DNA from: Paraglaciecola sp. T6c
GTDB lineage: Bacteria > Pseudomonadota > Gammaproteobacteria > Enterobacterales > Alteromonadaceae
Direction of reading: 5' to 3'
DNA length: 64,000 nucleotides
NCBI RefSeq assembly: GCF_000014225.1
Contig: NC_008228.1
Coordinates: forward strand, 2,790,001-2,854,000
Shown here: positions 40,702-49,387 of the stretch, piece after piece
Layout of the letters: every line of letters begins with the position of its first letter
Numbering within the stretch: the first letter of the stretch is position 1
Notes under the pieces: model-generated
Databases searched by the model: none
Seen by the model: only the letters and a program-made list of their open reading frames with translations
Told to the model about the DNA's origin: nothing
Program-made: the position numbers and the translations under genes

Positions 40702-41475
40702 TTACATGGCGCCTTTACCTAACGCTAACTCAATGGTGGTTTTGTATTCACGCAGCTGTTTAGCAAGTTGCTTTTTATTACGATTAAAACGCACAGTGGG
40801 AACCGGAATGGAAATCGCAATATTGCGCCCATAAGGGTCTTCAATCGCCACGCCAATTGCGCACACCCCTTCACAGTGTTCCTCCTTATCAAACGCTACA
40901 CCATTCTTACGAATACTGGCGATTTCAGTGAGCAACTGTTCGGTGCTAGTGATGGTTGAATGGGTCAAGGCTTTAATAGGGTGAGCGTCAACAAAAGCCA
41001 TAACTTCTTCGTCACTCATGGTAGCAAGCATCGCCTTGCCATTGGCGCAGCTGTAGATCGAAAAGGCATGCCCTACCGCAGAGACCGCGCGTAATTGGTG
41101 GGTATCAGTGGTGACCTGATCAATAAAGATCATGTTTTCAGCGTCTTGCACAGATAAATCCACTGTCTCCCCTACTTCATCTGACAAGTTCTTCATGTGA
41201 GGTATGAGTACTCTGTCAATATCTGCCTTCGCCGCAGAGCCCAAAGACACGAGCCCCGGCCCTAAGCGCACGCGAGAGGTAGGACTTGCTGCAATTAAAA
41301 AACCTTCAGAAGCCAGTGAGTTAACGATACGCTGCACGGTTGAACGCGCAAGTTTGACGTTCTTGGCGATAGCACTAAGACTCAACCCTTCAGGGTGCCC
41401 CTCAAGCGTTCGCAAGATGTTAGCAGCACGAGAGATTACTTGTATCCCTTGGCGCGAGCTAGGTTCATTTTCCAT
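40702..41475 (-). CDS. IclR-family transcriptional regulator
   Basis: 257 residues. An N-terminal winged helix-turn-helix (about 10-70: ISRAANILRTLEGHPEGLSL, AKNVKLARSTVQRIVNSLASEG) is followed by the IclR effector-binding domain (about 85-250: ETVDLSVQDAENMIFIDQV, SIYSCANGKAMLATM, CEGVCAIGVAIEDPYG). It lies convergent to the BKACE operon and is its likely repressor. A palindrome upstream of its own start resembles a half-site at the operon promoter, supporting this. Confidence 0.94.
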   Translation of the reverse strand: MENEPSSRQGIQVISRAANILRTLEGHPEGLSLSAIAKNVKLARSTVQRIVNSLASEGFLIAASPTSRVRLGPGLVSLGSAAKADIDRVLIPHMKNLSDEVGETVDLSVQDAENMIFIDQVTTDTHQLRAVSAVGHAFSIYSCANGKAMLATMSDEEVMAFVDAHPIKALTHSTITSTEQLLTEIASIRKNGVAFDKEEHCEGVCAIGVAIEDPYGRNIAISIPVPTVRFNRNKKQLAKQLREYKTTIELALGKGAM

Positions 41476-41514
41476 ATGGTCACCTCGTATTAGTAATATG
41501 AAAACACATACCTA

Positions 41515-41539
41515 AAATGTATCACGATACAATACATTT
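41515..41539. promoter_or_regulatory. Nested palindromes upstream of iclR-type gene, candidate autoregulatory operator
   Basis: AAATGTAT and ATACATTT (41515-41522, 41532-41539) flank a second perfect palindrome TGTATC-AC-GATACA (41518-41531). IclR proteins usually bind imperfect palindromes close to their own promoter; this one lies 40-64 bp before the start codon. Confidence 0.6.
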
Positions 41540-41608
41540 CAACCAGTTTTTATTGGTACTACATGCACGTTATCAACCTAAGTCAAAGTAGACCGCACCA
41601 CTACCTAG

Positions 41609-42016
41609 CTATTTCTGACGGTTATCCACGCTCATTTGACCAGTACCCCGTGCGGCCAATATCAGCAATCCCGCCATAATGGCCATATTTTTTACAAAGT
41701 TCTGCGTTTCATGAGCAATATTGCCGCCTTCGGGTAAGTTCCAAAAATTATGCATAAATAGACTAATAATCAGCGTTAAGCCGGCTAATAAAAATGCCGC
41801 AAATCGGCCTTTAAAACCGATAATAATCGCCAGCCCAGCGGTTAATTGTATGACAATGGTAAGCAGTAAAAGCGGCGTCACAAGCGGAACGTTATGATGC
41901 TCCATGTACTGACTCATGGCGTCAAAACTTACTATTTTTTGAAGGCCTGGCGCTATAAAATATAAGCCAAGTAGTAACCTACCCACTAGCAGACACGCGG
42001 TTTCAAACATATTCAT
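41609..42016 (-). CDS. DoxX-family membrane protein
   Basis: 135 residues with four membrane helices, typical DoxX/YphA. Markers: LLLGLYFIAPGLQKIVSFD in helix 1, GLAIIIGFKGRFAAFLLAG in helices 2-3, and FMHNFWNLPEGG in the following loop. Family function is poorly defined (redox or quinone-linked membrane roles). It is a single gene; the 292-bp gap to the next gene upstream holds nothing I can name. Confidence 0.9.
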   Translation of the reverse strand: MNMFETACLLVGRLLLGLYFIAPGLQKIVSFDAMSQYMEHHNVPLVTPLLLLTIVIQLTAGLAIIIGFKGRFAAFLLAGLTLIISLFMHNFWNLPEGGNIAHETQNFVKNMAIMAGLLILAARGTGQMSVDNRQK

Positions 42017-42308
42017 ACGATTTCCTTATTGTTATTATTAAAGGCCACTGAGGCGCTGTTGCAAACACACTGACAATACAGCATGCGAAGGCGGATAAAC
42101 TAGGAAGGGCTGCTCTTTACTGAGCATTTTTTATCGAGCCATAAGCTATGCAAAAAAAGCAGATGCTTGCGATTCTAGCAGCTCAATATTAAAAGCACTT
42201 AACCTCGTATAAATGCTTCATTGGCCCTAAAGTAAAAGCGATGGGTATGATAAACTTGCCGCTCTTTCACCCCAATGCTAAATCGATCTACACGACACAC
42301 TATCGCCA

Positions 42309-44012
42309 ATGACATCTAATCAACCCTCTTGCTTTACGACGTTTTCTGCTGATGTTTCCGCAGATATTTTGTCCTCTACGTTACCTGAAAAATTTACGTT
42401 TCCATTTTACTACCAGCCTCACGCGTTGTGTCAGCTTGCAGCAAAAGAGCTGCAACAGCATATACTGACGCAAACGGATTGGTATCATAATTTCGGTTTA
42501 ACTGACGACCCTGCATTGATTATTGGCAAAATGTTCGGAGTATTGTTGGTCAAAAACAGTGTCGGCAAGCTGGGCTATTTAAGTGCTTTTTCCGGCAAGT
42601 TAGCTGAGCAAAATCACTTACCCAAGTTTGTACCTCCTGTGTTTGATATGCTGGCAAGCGATAGTTTTTTTCATGATGAGCAGCACATGATCAAGCAGAT
42701 AACAGCCGAGCTTGATGTTATTTTGCAAGACTCTGCATACCAGCTTGCCAAAGACAACTTTGCCCATACCCAAGCGAATTGCCTTGCTGAAATTGAACAA
42801 AAGCGTTTACGTGTCGTTGCTAATCGCGCTAAACGAAAAGCGCTACGAGATAATACCACTGCTGAGCCAGAAAACGCTGAGCTTGAGTCGCTGTTTAAGT
42901 CCTTAGCAGCCCAAAGCATTGAAGAAAAGCTTGAATTTACCCAACACAAAAAAGATCTATTGAGCACGATAGCCTCGGCTAAAGACTCCCTCGATAAATT
43001 TGAACGACAAATACAATCCCTAAAGAAACGACGTAAAACACTTTCAGCACAGCTACAGCAGCGTCTTTTCGAGCAGTACCAATTTTTAAATGCGCTTGGG
43101 GATAACAAATCGTTGGCCGCAATATTCAGTGACACCGTTATGCGCACACCTCCTGCTGGTGCGGGTGAATGTGCCGCCCCCAAACTGCTGCATTATGCTT
43201 ATAGCCATAATTTAACGCCTGTTGCCATGGCGGAGTTTTGGTGGGGGGCTTCGCCTAAATCACAAGTGCGCAAACACAAGCAGTTTTACCCTGCATGTAT
43301 TGGAAAATGCCAACCCATTTTGAATCACATGCTTGAGGGGTTAACAGTAGAAGAAAATCAGCTATTGAAAAACGCAGCTGACGGCGAGCAAATAGAGATC
43401 ATTTACCAAGACGATGAAATGCTTATCATCAATAAACCGGCCCAGTTGTTATCTGTACCGGGTAAGCATATCAGTGATTCTGTTTATACCCGCATCAAAG
43501 CAATGCTGCCCCATGCCACAGGATCATTAATAGTGCATCGCTTGGATATGTCCACTTCAGGTTTGATGGTCATTGCGTTAAGCACTGCTGCCCACAAGGT
43601 GCTGCAAAAACAGTTTATCAGCCGGCAAGTCAGCAAACGCTATATGGCCCTTATTGATGGCATTGTAACTGATGAAAACGGCGTTATTACTTTGCCGCTA
43701 GCAGGTGATTTTTATGACAGGCCCAGACAATGCGTATGTGAAAAAACCGGCAAACCAGCCCACACCACGTGGCAAGTGATTGAACGGCGCCACAAAACAC
43801 AGCAAACTAAGGTATATCTGCACCCCAGAACAGGACGAACACACCAATTACGTGTTCATTGCGCCCACGAGCGCGGGTTAAACATGCCGATTGTGGGGGA
43901 CGATTTGTACGGTACTCAAGCCCGTCGTTTACATTTACATGCGCAATATTTGGGCTTGTTTCACCCGGTATCCAATCAATGGCTTGAGTTTAGCTGCAAC
44001 CCTGATTTTTAA
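42309..44012 (+). CDS. RluA-family pseudouridine synthase with long N-terminal extension
   Basis: 567 residues, about twice the size of a plain RluA. The synthase domain lies at about 355-560, with IIYQDDEMLIINKPAQLLSVPG, the catalytic Asp in IVHRLDMSTSGL, and HPRTGRTHQLRVH. No S4 domain is present. The first 350 residues contain a long coiled coil (about 165-250, rich in Glu, Lys, Leu) that probably helps RNA binding. Similar extended proteins in gammaproteobacteria are annotated as 23S rRNA/tRNA pseudouridine synthases. It isomerises uridine in RNA; the target base is not predictable. Confidence 0.9.
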   Translation: MTSNQPSCFTTFSADVSADILSSTLPEKFTFPFYYQPHALCQLAAKELQQHILTQTDWYHNFGLTDDPALIIGKMFGVLLVKNSVGKLGYLSAFSGKLAEQNHLPKFVPPVFDMLASDSFFHDEQHMIKQITAELDVILQDSAYQLAKDNFAHTQANCLAEIEQKRLRVVANRAKRKALRDNTTAEPENAELESLFKSLAAQSIEEKLEFTQHKKDLLSTIASAKDSLDKFERQIQSLKKRRKTLSAQLQQRLFEQYQFLNALGDNKSLAAIFSDTVMRTPPAGAGECAAPKLLHYAYSHNLTPVAMAEFWWGASPKSQVRKHKQFYPACIGKCQPILNHMLEGLTVEENQLLKNAADGEQIEIIYQDDEMLIINKPAQLLSVPGKHISDSVYTRIKAMLPHATGSLIVHRLDMSTSGLMVIALSTAAHKVLQKQFISRQVSKRYMALIDGIVTDENGVITLPLAGDFYDRPRQCVCEKTGKPAHTTWQVIERRHKTQQTKVYLHPRTGRTHQLRVHCAHERGLNMPIVGDDLYGTQARRLHLHAQYLGLFHPVSNQWLEFSCNPDF

Positions 44013-44120
44013 ATTACCTCAGGTCGGTATTTGCTAAAAGTCGATTATTTATAGCTTGAGCAGTGAAAGTCATCACTGCAATGAGTATTATACCCATTCT
44101 TCTCGCTACTATCGGTGTAT

Positions 44121-45560
44121 ATGGCTTCTCTATTTCCTTCTTTATCAAAACTGCCACTGACTACGGTAGCGCTTATTGTAGTCTGTGCAGGCTCATTTAT
44201 TGGTCCTTTGGGCATGGCGTCTGTCAATATTGCGATCCCGGATCTTGCCGCTGAGCTTCAAGCCAACGCCAAAATGGTCAGTTGGCTGCCCACTATCTTT
44301 TTACTCGCGAATGTCGCGTTGATGCTGCCTTTTGGCAAGCTGGCGGATAATTACGGGCGCAAGCGCATTTATAGCTATGGTCTGGTGCTTAATGTTATTT
44401 CGTCCACCATGTGCGCTTTGGCATTTAATATTGAATGGTTATTGTTTTGGCGATTCATGCAAGGCGCCGCCGCGGCGATGATATTCGGTACCGGTGTGGC
44501 TATTTTGACCTCGGTTACCCCAGCAGAAAGACGCGGATTCGCGCTAGGGATAGCGGCAGCCTGCGTATACATAGGATTAACTGTCGCCCCAGCGGTTGGC
44601 GGCTGGCTCACAGAGTTATGGGGTTGGCGTTCAGTATTTTTATTTCAAGTGCCTTTAGTCGTTATGTTGCTGGTACTCATCAAAATGCGTATGCATGGGG
44701 AATGGAAAAACGAACGTAAAGCGAAATTTGATTGGCGAGGCTCGGGGATTTTCATTATTGCTGCCACATGTCTCGTTTTTGGGTTAAGCCAATTACCTTC
44801 CGTTCTGGGCTTTTTATTGCTGGGTATAGCATTGATTTTTATGGTCTGGTTCGTGGTTCATCAGTCAAAACGGGATCAACCTCTGATACGGGTACAGATG
44901 TTTAAGGAAAGCCGAGTATTCTCTATGTCTTTGGCCACGTCACTACTGATGTATGCCAGTAACTATCCCCTAACCTTCTTGCTCAGCTTGTATCTGCAAT
45001 ATGTGAAAGGGTTTAGCCCGTCTGAATCTGGGCAAATTATCTTATTGCAGGCAATGGCCATGGCATTTTTAGCGCCACTGTCGGGTAAACTATCAGATAA
45101 GGTTCAGCCCAGATTACTCGCGACCACAGGTTGCGCTATTGTGGCGTGTGGCTTCTTTATTTTAAGTCGAATGGATATTGATACCCAAGCTTGGTATATC
45201 GGCAGCTCATTGCTGCTTGTTGGTATTGGTTTTGGTTTGTTCTCTACCCCTAATAACAACGCCATTATGGGCGCTGTGCACAGTACCGAGTTGGGCGTGG
45301 CGTCGGCATCATTAAATTTAGCTAGGACCATAGGTAACCTTGTTGGCATGAGCATGGTGAATTTGTTGGTGCACCATTACATTGGCGATGCGCAAATCGT
45401 GCCTCAGCAGTACCCAGCACTATTACAGACGGTGCTTGTCGCGTTAAATATATCGTTCGGGTGTGTGGTTATCGCTTGCATCATATCCGGCTTTCGTGGG
45501 CGAGAAGCAAAACCTGACACCCCTATCACAGTAAACGACAAAGATGAACCGGCCCCCTAG
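44121..45560 (+). CDS. MFS transporter, DHA2 (14-helix drug:proton antiporter) family
   Basis: 479 residues from the ATG at 44121 (a GTG two codons earlier is the alternative). About 14 membrane helices. The MFS motif A is GKLADNYGRKRIYSYGLV, and the antiporter motif C-like GLTVAPAVGGWLTELWGWR is in helix 5. Likely exports toxic compounds; no adaptor or outer-membrane channel gene is adjacent. It ends at a strong bidirectional terminator. Confidence 0.92.
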   Translation: MASLFPSLSKLPLTTVALIVVCAGSFIGPLGMASVNIAIPDLAAELQANAKMVSWLPTIFLLANVALMLPFGKLADNYGRKRIYSYGLVLNVISSTMCALAFNIEWLLFWRFMQGAAAAMIFGTGVAILTSVTPAERRGFALGIAAACVYIGLTVAPAVGGWLTELWGWRSVFLFQVPLVVMLLVLIKMRMHGEWKNERKAKFDWRGSGIFIIAATCLVFGLSQLPSVLGFLLLGIALIFMVWFVVHQSKRDQPLIRVQMFKESRVFSMSLATSLLMYASNYPLTFLLSLYLQYVKGFSPSESGQIILLQAMAMAFLAPLSGKLSDKVQPRLLATTGCAIVACGFFILSRMDIDTQAWYIGSSLLLVGIGFGLFSTPNNNAIMGAVHSTELGVASASLNLARTIGNLVGMSMVNLLVHHYIGDAQIVPQQYPALLQTVLVALNISFGCVVIACIISGFRGREAKPDTPITVNDKDEPAP

Positions 45561-45577
45561 TTGAGTTATGCCAACAC

Positions 45578-45612
45578 AAAAAAAGAGTTGCTCTAGGAGC
45601 AACTCTTTTTTT
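45578..45612. terminator. Bidirectional Rho-independent terminator
   Basis: AAAAAAAGAGTTGCTC pairs perfectly with GAGCAACTCTTTTTTT (16 bp, 3-nt loop TAG). It lies between the convergent MFS and RNA-helicase genes and serves both. Confidence 0.95.
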
Positions 45613-45660
45613 AAATATTGCCCTTAACCAAGGCCACGCTTTGTTCTACATTTATGACGC

Positions 45661-46941
45661 TTATTTACTCGTTCGTTTTGCCTTAGGTTTTGCTTTTGGC
45701 TTTGTCTTAGTAGCGCTTTTATCCATACGAATGACGGTCTGCGATGCCTTGTTAGTACGGCTGTTTTTACTGTGTTTACGCACCGTTTTAAGTAAAGATT
45801 CGCGGCTACTAAATGCAAAGTCAGGGCGTGAAATACGTTTGATTTTGCCGTTAATTAAACGCTCTATCCTCTCTACTGTGCGCTCTTCTTCACGGCTCAC
45901 AAATGAAATAGCATTACCCTGCTGCCCAGCGCGACCTGTACGCCCAATACGGTGCACGTAATCTTCTGGTAAGTAAGGTAAGTTGTAATTCACTACATAA
46001 TCAAGGCCTTGAATATCTAGGCCGCGGGCCGCCACTTCCGTTGCAATAAGGACCTGTAATTTGGCTGATTTAAAATCTGCGATTGCACGGCGGCGCGCGC
46101 CCTGGCTTTTATCAGCATGGCAAACTGCAGCATCAATTTTACTGGTTTTAAGAGCGGCCATCAGTTTATCCGCTTGCTCTTTAGTACTGGTAAAGACCAA
46201 TACCTGATACCAGTTTTGCTCAGCTAATAACGTCTTGAACAAACGAATTTTGTCTTCTTCAGACACAGGATACATCACATGCTGCACGGTATCCGCGGCA
46301 CTGTTTAATTGCGTGGCGCGAATCTCTTGGTGATTTTTAAGCAGCTTATGGGCAAGCTCGTTCACGGTAGGGGAAATGGTCGCTGAAAATAACAATGTTT
46401 GGTGAGCAGAGGTGATTTGCGCCAGCATTTGGCGTACATCGGCGATAAAGCCCATGTCCAACATACGATCGGCTTCATCGAGGACCACAAATTCAACGTT
46501 AGCCAATTCGACATTTTTCAACGTCATGTGCTCCAATAATCGCCCAGGAGTCGAAATAACAATGTCCACACCAGCGCTTAATTTACTGGCTTGGCCGCCT
46601 AATTTTACGCCGCCATAAAGAGCCGTGACTGAGATGTCAGTGAATTTCGCGTAGTTCGCAATATTGGTTGCTAGTTGTTCGGCAAGCTCTCGGGTCGGCG
46701 TTAAAATAAGCGCTCTGGGTGTACCCGGTGTCGTCTTTTTAGGCTTGTTTAACATTTGCTGTAAAATAGGCACAGCAAACGCAGCTGTTTTACCCGTACC
46801 TGTTTGCGCACTGGCTAACACGTCACGACCGCGGCGAGCAACCACGATGGCTTGCTGCTGGATTGGGGTCATTTTTTTATAGCCGCAAGCATCAATGGCT
46901 TGTTGCAATTCTGGCGCTAAATCTAATGATGAAAAGTTCAT
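45661..46941 (-). CDS. rhlE: DEAD-box ATP-dependent RNA helicase, RhlE-like
   Basis: 426 residues from the ATG at 46941 (MNFSSLDLAPEL); an in-frame start 39 bp earlier is unlikely. All DEAD-box motifs are present: Q motif (YKKMTPIQQQAI), AQTGTGKT, PTRELAEQ, DEADRMLDMGF, SATISP, VLVFTSTKEQAD, ATEVAARGLDI and HRIGRTGRAGQ. The C-terminus is a Lys/Arg-rich tail (KTKPKAKPKAKRTSK), typical of RhlE-type helicases, which help ribosome assembly and cold growth. The 5' flank is unusually long (566 bp without genes), which could include a regulated leader. Confidence 0.9.
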   Translation of the reverse strand: MNFSSLDLAPELQQAIDACGYKKMTPIQQQAIVVARRGRDVLASAQTGTGKTAAFAVPILQQMLNKPKKTTPGTPRALILTPTRELAEQLATNIANYAKFTDISVTALYGGVKLGGQASKLSAGVDIVISTPGRLLEHMTLKNVELANVEFVVLDEADRMLDMGFIADVRQMLAQITSAHQTLLFSATISPTVNELAHKLLKNHQEIRATQLNSAADTVQHVMYPVSEEDKIRLFKTLLAEQNWYQVLVFTSTKEQADKLMAALKTSKIDAAVCHADKSQGARRRAIADFKSAKLQVLIATEVAARGLDIQGLDYVVNYNLPYLPEDYVHRIGRTGRAGQQGNAISFVSREEERTVERIERLINGKIKRISRPDFAFSSRESLLKTVRKHSKNSRTNKASQTVIRMDKSATKTKPKAKPKAKRTSK

Positions 46942-47507
46942 GCTAATTTCTCTTTCTGGCAGACAAAAACATAGACGCAACTTGTTTACATGCTATCTGT
47001 GTAAATAGTTGCCATGACGTTATTTATCATATCGTAACGTCTGAATGTTGAATTTGCGTGATGGGTTAAAAAACGATGGCGAAATATACAGGAAATTCTA
47101 TTTCGATTCACAACTATATCAACCAATACAGCACTTAATGAACCTAATCGGGCTATAACTGAAAATTACACGTTAAAAATGAAACAAAACACCCGCCACT
47201 TTCGCCAACAAAGTGGCATTGAGCAGACCCCCTTGCTTGATTAAATATCTATTCATCAATCTCACTCCTCCTGTTGCGAATAAAATTTGGATCCCATCAC
47301 ATCATGGATCGCACATCACGAAGTAAACATAAAATAGGTTTCCCAGGCATTGATGAAAAAAGTCATTGTCCTTATTGGTAAACAGGTTAATACACATTTG
47401 CACGTTCGCCCAAACGAACGATGTTCCTGTATTGAGTTACGCTCATCGATTCTTAGTGGAACGTCCAAGACGTATATTGTTGCAAGGCGCTTACTTCTTT
47501 TAGAACC
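46942..47507. other. 566-bp region without a supported gene
   Basis: It lies between the rhlE start and the lysR stop, both on the minus strand. Two orphan hairpins are visible: GCCACTTT/AAAGTGGC (47195-47217) and CGTTCG/CGAACG (47403-47420). A 52-codon open frame at 47353-47511 has no good start context and runs into lysR, so I do not call it. The part next to rhlE (to about 47100) is AT-rich and presumably its promoter and leader. Confidence 0.45.
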
Positions 47508-48431
47508 CTAAGATGGCGGGGGAATAACGCGTTTAGCAATAGCCAGTAGCTTCTGCCGCATCCAACTATTCAGTGGGTCGTGCTCCGCTTGCTTATGCCA
47601 GTACATGTGTACAGGCAAAATGGGTACCTCGAACGGCAAAGGAACGACCTCAACGGGCATTTGTTGTTTTAGTAATCGCGCATAGGCGTTGGGCATGGTG
47701 AGCAACATGTCACAGCGACTGATGACACTGGTTGCAGCAAAGTAATGTTCACATTTTAAAGCAAACTTGCGCGCAACAGCATGTTTAGCCAGTGCCATAT
47801 CTACGGTATTGACCGCAGAATCTTTAAAGGTCACTAACGCATGCTCGGCCTTAATGTAATTAGCCAAGCTCATATCAGATAATATGGGGTGGCCTTTGCG
47901 GCAAATTAACGAAAAATGTTCATCACAAATCAATGTATGATGAATATCATTACTGGTTGGTGTAAGCACATCGATTACGATGTCGAGAGCTTGGCTTTCA
48001 AGAGCAGCCTCCATGTCTAGACGGCTCACTTGGCGGCTGTGCACTGTAATATTTGGAGTGTTAGCCATCAGATCAGTGGCCAATTCAGGAAAGAATATAG
48101 ACTCGAGGATATCCCTAAAACCAAACTTCATTTCGCGCTGATATTGATGGACGTCAAAGTCGCCAATGTCGTGCAAAGTGGACTCTAGCTCTGCCACCGA
48201 GCTAAGTACCCTGGGCATAATCGTTTGGCACAGTTGAGTGGCGATCATTTTGCGTCCGTGGCGCACAAATAGCGGATCCTGATATTTATCTCTGAGCCTT
48301 GAAAGTGCATGACTCACCGCGGGTTGACTGAGATGGAGTCGTTTACCTGCTCCAGTAATTGAGCCTTCTTGGTAAACCGCGACAAGAATAAGAAATAAAT
48401 TTAAATCAATTTTACTATGCAACATATTCAT
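47508..48431 (-). CDS. LysR-family transcriptional regulator (NodD/LinR-like subgroup)
   Basis: 307 residues. Winged helix-turn-helix at the N-terminus (LFLILVAVYQEGSITGAGKR, LSQPAVSHALSRLRDKYQDPLFVRHGR), then a substrate-binding domain. The DPLFVRHGR sequence and the short effector domain are those of the NodD/LeuO-like LysR subgroup. It is divergent from the class II aldolase gene across 81 bp, so it very likely regulates it. Confidence 0.93.
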   Translation of the reverse strand: MNMLHSKIDLNLFLILVAVYQEGSITGAGKRLHLSQPAVSHALSRLRDKYQDPLFVRHGRKMIATQLCQTIMPRVLSSVAELESTLHDIGDFDVHQYQREMKFGFRDILESIFFPELATDLMANTPNITVHSRQVSRLDMEAALESQALDIVIDVLTPTSNDIHHTLICDEHFSLICRKGHPILSDMSLANYIKAEHALVTFKDSAVNTVDMALAKHAVARKFALKCEHYFAATSVISRCDMLLTMPNAYARLLKQQMPVEVVPLPFEVPILPVHMYWHKQAEHDPLNSWMRQKLLAIAKRVIPPPS

Positions 48432-48437
48432 ACTTTG

Positions 48438-48466
48438 GAATAAAATAACATCATTCGTATTTATTC
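48438..48466. promoter_or_regulatory. Imperfect inverted repeat between lysR and aldolase genes
   Basis: GAATAAAATA and TATTTATTC face each other with a 10-bp spacer, one base of asymmetry, in the 81-bp divergent gap immediately beside the lysR start. This is the expected place for a LysR operator. Confidence 0.4.
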
Positions 48467-48512
48467 TATTAGTTATTAGACTGGTGTCAAATCATCCAAA
48501 TTGGAGTAAGAC

Positions 48513-49319
48513 GTGAGCAACAAGATTCAACAAGATGCGAAACACATGGCTATTGGCGCAGGTAAATTTAAAATTCCGATGCCGCCCTCGTTTAGTGATA
48601 AATTTGAACAACGTGAATACGAAAAACAACACTTAGCCGCGGGTTTTAGAGCGTTTGCGCTACATCATTTTGATGAAGGTTTAGCTGGCCATATTACCCT
48701 GCGCGACTGCATAGAGCCTGATACGTTTTGGGTCAACCCTCTAGGTATTCATTTTTCTATGATTAAGGCGTCTGATTTAGTGCGTATTGATCATCTAGGA
48801 AATATTATTGATGGTGCACATGCCGTCAATAACGCTGCATTTGCAATACATTCTCGTCTCCATATGGCCCGGCCTGATGTGAATGCGGTTGCTCACGCGC
48901 ACACTAAATATGGCAGAGCATTTTCTTCATTAGGCCAACCTCTGCTACCAATTTCTCAAGACGCGTGCATGTTCTTTGAAAATCACGGTATTTTTGCCAC
49001 GTTCACAGGTGTAGTGGCTGAAAAAGAGGAAGGCGATATGATTGCTGAATCGCTGGGTGAACACAGTGCGGTTATTTTACAAAATCATGGTCTTATCACA
49101 GTGGGCTCATCGGTTGATGCAGCTGTGGCAAACTTTATTTTGATGGATAGCTGTTGTCAAAGCCAGTTACTGGCACAAGCTGCGGGGCCATTGACCTTAA
49201 TAAATCCAGATATTGCCCGTAAGACCAAAGCAGCCAACGGCTCTGAGCTCGTGACTTGGGGCAATTTCCAGCCTTTATATTCGATGTTGTTAGCGCAAGA
49301 CGCCAGTTTCTTAGAGTAG
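48513..49319 (+). CDS. Class II aldolase/adducin-family protein
   Basis: 268 residues from a GTG preceded by TTGGAGTAAGAC. Zinc-binding residues of the class II aldolase fold are visible in VAHAHTKYGRAFSS (HxH) and in SAVILQNHGLIT (His). The early Glu-bearing loop GLAGHITLRDCIEPDTFWVNPLG matches the adducin-type subgroup. It could be a sugar-phosphate aldolase, but this subgroup often lacks a known substrate. Paired with the divergent LysR gene. No kinase or isomerase gene is adjacent, so the pathway is not evident. Confidence 0.88.
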   Translation: MSNKIQQDAKHMAIGAGKFKIPMPPSFSDKFEQREYEKQHLAAGFRAFALHHFDEGLAGHITLRDCIEPDTFWVNPLGIHFSMIKASDLVRIDHLGNIIDGAHAVNNAAFAIHSRLHMARPDVNAVAHAHTKYGRAFSSLGQPLLPISQDACMFFENHGIFATFTGVVAEKEEGDMIAESLGEHSAVILQNHGLITVGSSVDAAVANFILMDSCCQSQLLAQAAGPLTLINPDIARKTKAANGSELVTWGNFQPLYSMLLAQDASFLE

Positions 49320-49387
49320 GCATTACGCCCAAACCTAGCCTATCGAGATGAACAACGCTGTTACGCCTTGTTCATCTATTGGCGTTA

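Noticed and set aside
42671-43183. 170-codon minus-strand frame opposite the RluA-type gene
   Set aside because: Cys/Ser/Arg-rich shadow of the coiled-coil coding region; no start signal.
47353-47511. 52-codon open frame starting MKKVIVLIGKQ
   Set aside because: No ribosome-binding site, runs into the convergent lysR end, and composition becomes Arg/Cys-rich without any pattern.
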